A stretch of DNA of 64,000 nt from Lepidonotus clava. Its lineage: Eukaryota; Annelida; Polychaeta; Phyllodocida; Polynoidae. The stretch is taken from assembly GCA_936440205.1 (NCBI GenBank), contig OW387140.1, positions 25,479,659 to 25,543,658 of the forward strand, in the 5' to 3' direction. Positions within the stretch are counted from its first letter, which is position 1. Each line of letters opens with the position of its first letter. The position numbers were made by a program, and so were the translations under genes. Below, one piece after another: positions 48,101 to 60,800 of the stretch. The notes beneath the pieces are model-generated. The model saw only the letters and a list, made by a program, of their open reading frames with translations, was not told the DNA's origin and made no database searches.

Positions 48101-51100
48101 GAACATTAGAGCCCAATAACCACACGGCGATTTTTACAAGTCAGCCGACTTATCGGTGCTGAACTTCATCGATTCTACTAATAAAGCTAGTGATCCACGT
48201 TGCGACATTTTTCAAACCGACGAAAAAATGCAGTTCCAAACCGATTTCAGAACCGACGGTTTTTTGTCACCCCTGAATCGGTTGGGCAATTAAACCTGTT
48301 GGTCTTCAAATCGGCCCAGGATTGGTCCCCTACCTATGATCCACAGTGAAGTTCCAAACTGATTATTTCACAGAAGATTAAACTAAAAGCATTAAAAAAT
48401 ATATCACATCAAAGAGTATTCATTTTAATATAGTCTATTCAGATAAAATTTGCATACTGATATACTCAAAAATGTATGAAATAACAATGCAAATACATCA
48501 GTAAAATCGGTCCAGAATCGGTCCAAAATCGGTCCAAAATCGGTCCAAAATCGGTCCAAAAATATTAAACATGATTAATAATTCCGTCGTTCCATTGTTG
48601 GTTTTAAATCGGTTGGCATTTTTTCTATTTCAACTGTCAGTTCTGAAATAGGCTCTAAAAGAATTGGCTGACATGATCCACATCACGATTATGATCCACA
48701 GTGGACCGATTTTGAACCAATTTTGGACCGATTTTGAACCGATTTTGAACCGATTTTGAACCGATTTTGTACCGTTAGAGATGAAATGAGAAAAGGACCT
48801 ATACCATCCGCAGAACGGTGCCCTGAACAAGCACTAATTGTAGATGGACTACATAGAAGTACACGTGTAACCGACGAGGAGCTTGTAATAGCACTTGGGA
48901 AAGAAATGAATGTGACGGTTGTATCTAATGACATAGCAGTGTTGGAGTGGTTAGGAAGTGCACATAGAAAACCCTTGGCGATCACTTTTGTCACTCAGGC
49001 AAAGAGAAATGATTTTTTTAAAGTTAGAGAAAAATTGAAGGATAGTAAATTTTCAAAGGTCTGGGTAAATATCTATGAATCGAGGGAAATTCGGGAACAG
49101 AGGGGACAATTACGGGAAATAGCAAAATGTGCAGCAAGTCACGGTGTGAAAATTGATCTTAAATCATACAGTGTGAAATTGAATGGTATTGAATACCCTC
49201 TGTGCGATATAAAAAATATTCCGGCAAAATACAAACCAGATCCATCAAGTAGACGACGTGAGAATATGGATATGTTGAAAAAGGATAGGGCAGAGGCATT
49301 ATCAACGGACAGCAGTGAACATGAAAGTAATTTAGATTTATTGAATCCAACATCAACTGGCAATATGGAATGGACAGAAGTCGGAGGAAAACCAAAAGAA
49401 AAACCCAAGGACCCAATGGACGAGTATACTCGTACATTAACACCTGAGGAAGTTAAACAAGCACAGGTTGTACCACCGAAAAACTTTTCATCATGATCCT
49501 GACCTTGTAAGAACATTGTCTTCTAAATTTACTGTGCATACGAATAGTGGGATAGCCTTTTGCAGCAAAAATTCTTTTTTAAGCAATTTCTATATGGTTA
49601 AAGTTAAGTTTAACGGGATTTTGTATACAAGTAGTGAACAAGCCTTCCAACATAGCAAAGCATTAGTGTGTAAGGAAATGACAATAGCAGATAAAATAAT
49701 GCGTACCACCAACCCAAAAGAAATAAAAGCACTCGGAGGTAAAATAGAATATAACGCACTTTGGGAAACGATTAAGGTCCAAAGGATGAAAGAAATTTTA
49801 AAATGTAAATTTTTACAAAATCCGGACTTAGCACAACAACTAATAGATACACATCCTTTCCCCCTTGTAGAGGCAACGGCAAATGGATTCTGGGCCAGCG
49901 GGGTAAATCTTAATGACGAAAGATTACAAACTAGATCCTGGACAGGGATGAACGTAATGGGGGAATGCCTTATCGAATTACGTGCAGAATTATTTCGGGA
50001 AAAAAGAATTGAAGCAATGGAAAAAACAAAAATGTAAACAAATGCTATTATCTGTAAAAACTAACAGTGTAAACAATGCTCGTCGGATTGTGGAGTGACC
50101 GTTTTTTGTGATGTAACCAGGCCTAGGTCAGTGGGCCAAATAGAATTGCTAGATATATATAGCACCATGCGTACGGGTCATAGTGCAAGGGGAGATATAT
50201 ATTTAGATATTATAGGTTAGATTGAACCAATGAAATAGTAATGTAACAGTGTTAATACAGAGATAAGGAGAACTCGTCGACGTGTAAACATGCTTTATGT
50301 ATTTGTATAAAAGGAGCGCGTTAGAACAAAAGAGTATGATGATAATGGCAACGGGCTTTATACACTATGTTTCAGAAAACAACATGGGGTACAATAGATA
50401 CTACCGTGTTAAAGGATTGGTCCATATTTAAATGCACCGAATCCTTGCGCACTTGTCATGGACTTTATATGGATGTGTTGGTCTTTAAGGCCGTTGTTAT
50501 CTATGTAATGAACATGATATTTTGTAGCTCGGAACGATTGTTTTTTGCTCTAAATGTAAATTCTGTATATAGTTATGCCTTTTTCCTATGGACAGAATGT
50601 TTTGTTGCTGACCATAGACAAATGGGTCAAATTGTTAGACGACAAAACGGAGAATGCAATGGGATTTGATACTAAATTATTGAAAGGTTTTTCAATAATA
50701 CATATCAATGCCCGTAGTTTCCTAAGAAAACAAGATGAAATATTTATCTACGTGAAAGATTTTGATATTATATGTATTAGTGAGACATGGTTAAATGAAT
50801 ATATACCAGATAATCTCATATATCAATCGGGATTTACTTTGTATCGATTTGATAGAAATGTTCCTTTAGTTGATACCACATTTATATAAAAGAGGTGGGG
50901 GCCTTCTAATATATGTGAAGAATAAGTATGCAGCATATGTTAATATTGACACCAATGTAACTGATAGTAAGGTAGATTTGGAAGTATTAGGGATAGTCCT
51001 GAGTTATCCAAAAATGAAGAAACAGCGTATATTACTATTTTATAGACCTCCGGCAGGATATCTAAAGGAATTTGAAAACAGGTTATATAATATTTCGTTG

Positions 51101-54100
51101 GATATTGACCGGTTGGCTATAGAAACTACATATAGGGGATTTTAATATCAACTATAACGCATGCCATACTAGAGGGTTTAAAATCTTAAAGGCTTGGGAA
51201 AAAGTTTTTGGACTTAAACAACATGTAACATCCAATACTCGTATTGATAAAAAGAATGCTTCCTGTATTGATCTGATTTTTTCCGATATGAAATATGTAA
51301 ATGCAGTAATGATCTTGAAAGTGGGTATAAGTGACCGCCTACCAGTATGTATTGTAAAAAAAAAATGTCGTGAGAAAAGGGAGTATAAATATATAAATGG
51401 TCATAGTTATGAGAACTACAACTATGAACACTTTAAGGCACTATTATTAAATTACGATTATACTGGACTTATGTATGAGGTAGAACCTAATGTATTATGG
51501 AATATCATACATCAGCTTATCATTGTGAGTTTAGATCAGATGTGTCCAATTAAACGTAGAAGAGTAGAAAATGGGAAACCAGATTGGCTGACCTATGAAG
51601 TTATGGATTCAATACATAAGAAGCAACAGGTATACAAGTTAGCATTGAAATCTGGTAGAGAGGAATGCTGGATACAATATAGAAATTGCAAAAGAAATAC
51701 TAAGAGGGTCATTAGAAATGCAAAATCGTCATTGCTTAAAGAAAAATTAAATGAAAATAAATCTAATCCGAAAAAGTTTTGGCAAATTATAAATAGTGCC
51801 TTTGGTGAAAAAAAGGGTACCTTTGAAAAGGAATTTTACTTTGAAAAGGATAATGCCAAACTGGGAAAGGAAGAGTGTACTGAATATTTGAATGAATACT
51901 TTGGAGGTTTGGGGAAAATCGAAAATGATGAAAACATGAGGCAAACTATGCTACCAGATATCAATATAGGGGAAAAAATGACTCTATATGAGGTGACTGC
52001 TGCTGATGTAAAGAAAATCATTTTGAATTTGGAAACACATAAGTCGTCAGCCATTGATCATATTAGTATTAGGGTCCTGAAAGATTCTTTTTTGATTTTG
52101 CTTGTATATATGACTCATATGTTTAATTGTTCATTGTGCACAGGAATTTTTCCAACGGTATGGAAGACAGCAAAGGTAGTACCGATTCCTAAAAACAAAG
52201 ATTTGAATAAGACTAAAAATTGGCGACCTATTAATTTATTACCTTTTTCAGAGAAAATCCTCGAGAAAATTATTCATAAACAGTTGATGACATATATTTA
52301 CGACAAAAATATACTTACCAATGTACAGTACGGTTTTAGAACTGGATATGGCACATGTGGGGCGGTATATTATTTTGTAAATCACATTGTTGAAAACATG
52401 AATAAGGGAAATTTATTTGGAAGTATTTTCGTCGATCTTTCTAAACCCTTTAATTGTATTAATCATAAACGATTGTTATTAAAATCAAAATGTTTAGGAA
52501 TAGGGGAAGAAGTGATTAACTGGTTTAGGTCATATTTGTCCGAAAGGAAACAACGTACTTTATTTAATAATATATTATCAACTGAAATATTGGTGGAAAA
52601 CGGTCTTCCTCAAGGTAGCTGTATCGGACCAGCCTTGTATATAATATATGCTAATGATTGTGTGAATTATTTAGCTAGAAACTGCCCGGATATAAAAATG
52701 GTAATGTATGCAGACGATACGGTGCTATTTGCTAGTGGACACACGATGGATTCTATCAGCAGTATGTTAAAAAAGGGTATGGATTGTTACAATGATTGGT
52801 ATGACTCTAATTTATTAACTGTGAATTATGATAAAACTCAAATAATGTTCTTTACCACTTTACCAAAGGTAGACGAGGTGTAAAGTAAAAACTTGGACAC
52901 AGTTGTAAGTAAGGGACTGCGGCTTAAAACTAGTCGCAGTTATAATTATTTAGGAGTATTGTGGGACAGTTGTCTGCAATATGATTTTTTTTGAAGGCCA
53001 TAATCACAAAGGTTTCGCATAAGTTATAATTATGTATTTAGCAAAATACGATATATGCTGACTTTTAGTGCAGCATTGTTGGTATACAAGCAAACGATTA
53101 TGCCTTTTTTTGATAATCTGGATATTTTAATTGATAGTGGTGGAAAAATTTTAATTGAAAGATTACAGTTTTTGCAATTTCGTGGTTTAAAAATTGTCTG
53201 TAATTATCATTATGATTGTAAAATGATAACAACTGACGATGAACAATTGATACATGATTATTGTAGAGTTGAAATGCTATATATAAGGAGACTGCGTAGA
53301 TTGTTGGTATTTTTATTTGAAATATTTCAATCGGAGGAAAATTTGGAGACATTATCTGTAAACGCAAGAAAATTGAGAAGTGATCAAGGTAGGAAAATTG
53401 CCCTAGATAAACCAATGTTAGAAGCATATCGTAGGGGTACTAAATACCGTGCATATTCATATTGGAAATTGATGCCTTATGAAATACAGCGAAAGGAGAC
53501 TAAGGGTGAATTTGTACTTTGTTTGACATCAGATTTTTTGAAAAATTTATTTCTGTTCCGGTTGAGAACAATAACCAAATGATTGTATATCGAAATTGTT
53601 TAGATTTTTGATTTACTGACTATAATGTCCGAATTGTATATAATTATGTTTATAGACATCTGGAAAAGCACATGACTGTATGTGAAGACGTTTCAATAAA
53701 TAAAAAAAAAATATAAAAAAAAATATTACTAAAGGTGGAGGAGGAGGGAATGGTAAAAGTTTTGATAACATTGGATATATTTTGACAAATAATTTGGGTA
53801 AGTTCTACCTGTGATCTTCTCATTGAAAGTGGGATAAGCATGGTGCTTTGGCAAGTCTCATGGTATCTTGCGAGATTTGTTGAGATCACATCTTATTTCA
53901 AAATGGCTGACTGTTTGTAAACAGTCTCAATTTCCCTGCATAAAGACAGGTTTACAAGTTAGGTTTAACTTACCTGTATATATTTCCGTTTCACAACCAA
54001 TATGGTTATATAATGAAATAATTGACAGTGTTGGTGAAATTTACAAAAAAGAACTTGCAGCCACCTATTATAATCAACACGCTTTTAGGCATCCAATACT

Positions 54101-54804
54101 TTTAAACAATTTACCTTGCTCGGAATCAATAGAAAACTATAATGTTCGGCCATCTATTAAACATCTAGAAAATCATACGAAATTAATTTTGATAACATTC
54201 AGTCCACAATGACATGTTTAAAAAAGAGCGCACCACACGGTTCTGTGTCAGGGTTGTAATATCATTCTTTCTGGTGTATGTTTATGATCGGACAATAATT
54301 GCACATAAAACTTTGAGTTATATATACTGTAAGAGTGCATCAGAAATTATTAGGAGCAATGGACAATCAATTAAGAAGACGTTCCGCAATAACCATCTAT
54401 AAAAACAATGCAACAAGCAGGTGTGTGTGTGTGTGCGCGCGCAACTAATAAAAAATGTATGCTCTATATGAATGATCAAAACATTCCAAATGGCATGTAT
54501 ATAATCACTGGCAGTTCCTTCCTGACACAAAGGTCGTACTCGTTAAAATTAACCACTGAAAAACGGATATTACAATCAAGAAATCATACGACTATTATTA
54601 TTAGATAATATCAATCTTTATAATTTATTTTCTGTTATCATTTTATCTGGCATCTCCAGGAACATCAATGTTCCTATGATCTAGAACCTGTAACTTAATT
54701 GCTAATATATTTGACCTCATTTGGAAGCTTTATCGACTTTGATATTAAATCCTTCAATGGAGCATCCTTTCGAATGTAGGTGAAGAATGTTTATTTGAAA
54801 CGTT

Positions 54805-54844
<40 letters not shown>

Positions 54845-54846
54845 CG

Positions 54847-54885
<39 letters not shown>

Positions 54886-57800
54886 AAACCATACCGCTAT
54901 CTATATACCCCCTACACACACTATACCCACACACACTATATTTGCTATAATATAACAATCGTACTATACTGCATAGATGGTATGATGTTGGACTCATCCT
55001 TATAACACTTCAACAATAGACACCGCGGTATAATTTATGTTATTGTATTGATGAACAAAAATCACATGAGGAAAATGAAAGATAATAATTGTGGCCACAT
55101 GCAAGCTAATGCTGGGCAGGTGGAGTCATTGCTGCCACCTGGTGTCCATCACCTCCAACTATATTCTTACTACTACTACCCCCATCTACCCCCAATCCCA
55201 CACACTACCACAACAACTCCCACAATCCTTCACTCCTTCCCTCCTCATTCCAACTCTATCCACCATTACTACCACATATCAATCCCCATCCTCAAACCTC
55301 TCTTCAATTTATCGGACGCCATCGCCGTTCCCTCGACAGCAAATCCAACCGGGACCATCTACGGTACACCGCGACGCACACCACAACCGGCTCCCCCACA
55401 AAATTCCCGAAAATCTCCACCACCACTGCGGCTCGCAGACCAACATGCCATGCCGCCCAAGACGCGTGGGAAGGCGAGGAAAGCCAAGGTCAGGGCACAG
55501 GAGTCAATCAGGGAATCGCTGGCGGGCAGCGAGGAGGAAGTGTCATTCCACCCAAGGTATGAAGGGGATATGTCTATGGGACACAGTAACGAAAGTGCCC
55601 ACGCCATTGACAGTAGTAGAATCAGCGCGCTGGCGCAGGGCAGGGAACAGGGTGAACGTGTGGAGAGATTGGAAAGGGACGTGAGTGAGGTCAAAGTCGA
55701 TGTACAGAGCATAAACGCTAAACTAGATATGCTGCTGAACGCTACGTTTGATCACACACAGGGCCGCGCCAGTACCCCGGCCAAGCAGGGGTCACAGCCG
55801 GCGCGGGCGAGGACGCACAGAGGGATCGACAGAGGCGACACGCTGCCCGCACCACGCGCGTTGCGCACGGAGAGGCCGCGATACATCGAGAACATCCTCC
55901 AGAGGGAACGCTTCGATATCCCCACCGTGGAGGGTAAGACTCACATTTATGTTGACCCTCACAGCGACCAGGTCATGTGTAAGCCTTATATGTACGTGGT
56001 TAGGGAGGGATGCCACACCCTCAAGCATAAACTAGACATTAGATGCAATTTAACAGCCCTGGAATATATTAATGCCACAGTAAAATTGATAAGGGACAGT
56101 AGGGCGTGCGACGATGTCGACAGGGACGACATTCTCCGCCACCTACAGGACGTATCGCACGATGCGATGGAACGCCTGTGGGAGTCAGTGAGAAGGTGGT
56201 CCCAGTATGTCTGGGACGCCGTGGAAAGGAGGGAGATTGAAAACCACAGGATCCGTATTGCCATGACGGGGGGAGGTAGGCAGGCCCCCCAAACAGCGGC
56301 GGCGGGGGGAGGCGACCCCCGTCAAACGGCCAGGGCGGAGGTGGTGTGCAGGCAATTCAATATGAGAAGCGGGTGCAGGCACAGGTCGCACCACGACGAG
56401 GGGCAGGTCCGGTTCATGCATTATTGTGCCTTCTGTGATTCTATTAACAGGCAGTGTACGGGACACAACGTCGTCGACTGTGAGCGCAAGTTGCAGCAGC
56501 AACAGCCCCGCCAGAACCAAGCATACGGCGCACCCCCCCAACCGCAGCAACAGCAGCAGCCTCCCAGGGCCACGTCGGACTTCAGGAGCTGGAGGGCCCC
56601 GGCCGGCCCCCCCGCCCCGACACAGTACTACACGCAGCAGCCAAAAAACAGAGTGTAGGCGTGCCGAGTCCGAGTTACTCGTGCACGCCGAACGACACAC
56701 ACCTCGAGCCGCCAGCGCCGCCGGAACGTTCGCGGGTTGCACGCAACGGTACGGAGGCCACCCGGAGAGACCCTGGACCGGAGGGAAACCAGTGCGGGGT
56801 AAGCCCAGACTTTAATATCTTGCGACGTGCCTGTGAGGGCCGCCTCCTCCCAGGCCAGGTGGCGGACACACGCCCGGAGGCGGTGGCCCAACATCGTAGG
56901 GAGAATTGGCCCGTCATGGATGAGCGGGGCTGGGAGGGGGAAATGGTGAGAATCTATGACGTCGTTAGACGCTCGGGCCTCCCCAATGCCATGGGGGCAC
57001 GTGTCCCTATCCCCACCAGCCTTAACCCCTTCCACCCCATAAGGCCATATTTGGCCACAACATGAGTGTTACCCATAAAATGGCCCCCATTTTATGGTTT
57101 TATTCTGATTATAAAATGGGTATTTCACCTACACTCATGAGGTCAATATCAAAATATTCCCAAAGTTATAAGGAACCTTACACTTTTTGTATTATTATTC
57201 TATGATGCTTAGATATTTTAGAACATGTGTTCCATTAAAGGCCGTTATGGTCAATATAGGACAAATCTGCCTATTCTGGGAAATCAGCCTCTTGAAAGCA
57301 TTAATTAAGGAATTTTTGGTGAGAAAACATTATTCCATGTAATTTTGTGGAAAAGTTTGACTTAAATAGAAATTTCCTGAGAATTCAATGATTTTCATAA
57401 AAATATCAAATCTTTTGCAAATGATGCATTATGGGAAATTTGCAATGGAATGCTTTTTTCACAGAAATCCTTCATATAATAAGGTTGTTAGGTTGCCATG
57501 GTTACAGAAAAAGAACGTTCATGGGTAATGGGGGAAATATCTTTTTCTGCCTTATATTTCAAACAGTAAGATAAAAGACCAAGTCAATCAAAAGTTATTG
57601 TATTTTAAACATTTTTCTGAATAAGAAATGCTTTTTATTCTAAATATACAAGGTCAAGTAAAAGTTACCATAACATGAAAACAAAGATGACTATCAGAAC
57701 TGGGAGGTTTCTGTTGTACACGAAGTAGGGAAGTTCAAGCGACCATATCTAAGCTTCTAAAAGGAATATTTTCAAATGGTTTGCAGCTTTAGAAAGTATT

Positions 57801-60800
57801 TCTTCTGCAGTCCACACATATTTTTATTTACTATCCTCAGGAATAGAGGGTTGAAGGGGTTAACATTCCGGAGTGGGAGCGCCTCGTCTCCCCACTGCGG
57901 GGGGGAGATAGGGTCCTTGACTTCGTGAAATTCGGATTCCCAGTGGGGTATGTCGGCCCAGTATCCAATACCACCGACATAGACAACCACCCTAGCGCAG
58001 TTATGTTCCCCGACCACATCGACCGATTCATCACTAAGGAAAGGGACCTTAAGGGGGTGGTGGGCCCATTTGAGGGCCCCCCGTTTCTGCCCTGGTGCCA
58101 TGTCTCCCCCCTGATGACAAGGGAGAAGGCGGTGGGAGCTGCACGCAGGGTCATTACGGACATGACATCACCAGACGAAGCCTCGGTTAATGCTTACGTG
58201 GTTAAAAATGGCAGGTACGGGGTGGAGTGTCCTCACTCCCTACCTACAGTGGACGACCTGGCCGCTGAATTAGCCAGGGTGGGGTCGGGGGCGTTCATGA
58301 GCACGTTGGATGTCTCGAGGGCCTATAAGAATTTCACCTCCGACCCCCTCGATTGGCCTCTATTGTGTTTTGCCTGGGACGGCTCCTACTATTGCGATTT
58401 GTCGATGCCCTTCGGAGCAAGGGCATCGTCATTTCATATGCAATCGGTAGCAAATTGTATCACTGAAATCCTACGACAGCAGGGCATAACATGTTTCATG
58501 TACTTAGACGATCTCGTCATCATTTCTTTGGACAGGCTGACTGCGGAGGTACACTACAAGGCGGCAAAAGACCTCCTCCGGGCGCTCGCTCTCCCAGAGG
58601 CCGAGGACAAGGCGCAGCCACCCAGCAGGGTCGTCAAGTGGCTCGGCGTGAGGGTCAGCGCGGAGGACATGTCCCTGTCCATCACCAAGGAAAAGATCCA
58701 AGAGGTTATTAACAAGGTCAGTCAAGTCTACAAAAAATCACACATAACCACACGCATGATGCAGTCACTCTTGGGCCACCTGCTCTTTGTGGGCAAGTGC
58801 GTGCGCCCAGCACACACGTTCATTTCCCGCATGCTCGACGCCTTGAGGGCAGCACACGGGGGTAACATTAGAATAGACCGTGAAATACGGGCCGACCTCG
58901 GGTGGTTCTTGGAATTCTGCGGCCACTGGAACAGGGTCTCTCTCATCGCCCCCCCGGCCCCCTCCAAGGTCATCCTGGTGGATGCATGCCTGAGTGGCAT
59001 AGGTGGGACGGACGGCCACCTGGCCTACGGCCAGCAGAAGATGGGCGACAATGACCCAGCGTGCAACATCACCGAGATGGAGGCCCTCAACGTAGTGGTG
59101 GCCCTGCACACACTGGTGGGGGAAGCTGATAGGGGCTCGCACATACTGGTCCGCTGTGATAACTTGGCCGCAGTCTCGGTATTTAAAACGGGGAGGGCTC
59201 GAAATAGAGTACTACAAAGCTGCGCCAGGGCGGTATGGATGGTTGAAGCCATCATGGACGTTAGACTCTCATACGACCACATACCCGGACGTGATAACGA
59301 CGTTGCGGACGCCCTTAGCCGGGCACATAAAGGGGGAAGGGATACCCGTAACGCTGATCAGTTTGTTGCCGATTATGCTCTGACATGTGTGGCCCCATGT
59401 ATGTTCTTCCCCTATAACATCGACTCTCCTGTGTCTTCCAGATCCGGCGCTTCAATCGCTCCTCCACAGGGCGGCTCAACGCCAGGAAACGGCACGTGCG
59501 CAGGGGACCAGGAACAACTACATCTCAACGGCCCGGACGTACATAGCCTTCATGGTACGGGTGGGGGCCGACCCACTGGCCCCAACATACCAAGTGATCT
59601 GCGCATTCCTGGAATACCTGGCGACACACACCCCTGCCCCGGCGACAATCAAGAACAAGTTATCTCAGGTGAGGTCGTTCCTTCGCTTGGCCGGGGCGGG
59701 GGTGGGTCCAGCAGTGCACCCAAGAGTAGGGATGGCCATCGACGCTATGGCACGGGACAAAACATATGTACCACGGACCAAACGGGCTATGCCGGTGGGG
59801 GCACTGGCCATCGCACTGGACGCCCTCCCGGCCGACTTAGTCGGGCGCGCAGTCAAGGCGGCAATACTGGCCATATATTATGGGGCACTCAGGCAATCAG
59901 AGATTGCCCCATATACGGTGAACAGGTTCAATCCCGCCATGCACCCAACGAGAGCGGACCTCACATGCACAACAGACGGGGCGGTGCTCGTGGTCAAGTG
60001 GGGAAAAAACCTGCAGATGGCGGGCCAGGTGAAGCGGGTGTTCCTACCCCGACTCCCGAACACTGCACGGTGCCCGGTGGCGGCGATGGAGGCCAACATG
60101 CTGGCGGTCCCAACGAAGTCTGGGAAGGACCCTTTAATCATGTTCCACGACAGGCACCCAGTACCCGTGTCAATGATCAACAAGGTGTGGACCGCCGCCA
60201 TGCGCAGGGCGGGCGTGGAGACACAGGCTGTGTCCCTCCACAGTATCCGCAAGACAGCGGCCACTCAGGCCCATGCAAACGGGTGCAAAGAACTGGACAT
60301 CCAGCGCCATGGCGGCTGGAGGTCAACGGCATATCGCACCTATATCGCCACCCAAACTGGCGAAGTGACATCGGCCCTGGTTAAGGCCCTTACAAACTGA
60401 CATTTCTTATCTAATTTTATATTATTCATTATCACCCTCCCCCCCCCCCCATTCTCCCCTCTCCCATTCAACTATATACTTGGCTGGCTGGGCGGTAATT
60501 TTAATATCTTCAACATTTAACTTATATATCTCTAAACATTCAATTTTATAAAATAAAACTTGATTTACGCCAGCTACGCCTTCCCTTTTCTTTCACTAGT
60601 GGGCAGCAATGGTGGCCACATGCAAGCTAATGCTGGGCAGGTGGAGTCATTGCTGCCACCATTGGTGTCCATCACCTCCAACTATATTCTTACTACTACT
60701 ACCCCCATCTACCCCCAATCCCACACACTACCACAACAACTCCCACAATCCTTCACTCCTTCCCTCCTCATTCCAACTCTATCCACCATTACTACCACAT

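Larger units (their letters stand above)
48784..53731 (+). mobile_element. LINE with ORF1, a NADAR-domain ORF and an EN/RT ORF2
   Basis: A non-LTR retrotransposon of the CR1/L2/Jockey group, antisense to UGT in its intron. In order: ORF1 (48784-49496), NADAR ORF (49468-50037), a spacer of about 540 bases, ORF2 (50575-53582, broken by a few frame changes and stops), a 3' untranslated stretch and an A-rich tail (AATAAATAAAAAAAAAATAT, from 53695). All blocks share strand, AT-rich base use and contiguity, and the tail follows the last ORF directly, so they are best read as one unit. ORF1 and NADAR are intact while ORF2 is worn, so the copy is fairly young but immobile. No target duplication was identified because the 5' end is unclear. 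Confidence 0.8.

Noticed and set aside
49139-49516. Minus-strand 125-codon frame opposite LINE ORF1
   Set aside because: It is antisense to ORF1 and the start of the NADAR ORF and has no domain of its own.
54791-55005. Cys-Val and Thr-His repeat peptides
   Set aside because: Artefacts of the TG microsatellite.
59400-60384. Extension of the RT/RNase H frame as a glycine-rich domain
   Set aside because: No homology after the RNase H; the frame is open only because it overlaps the recombinase.
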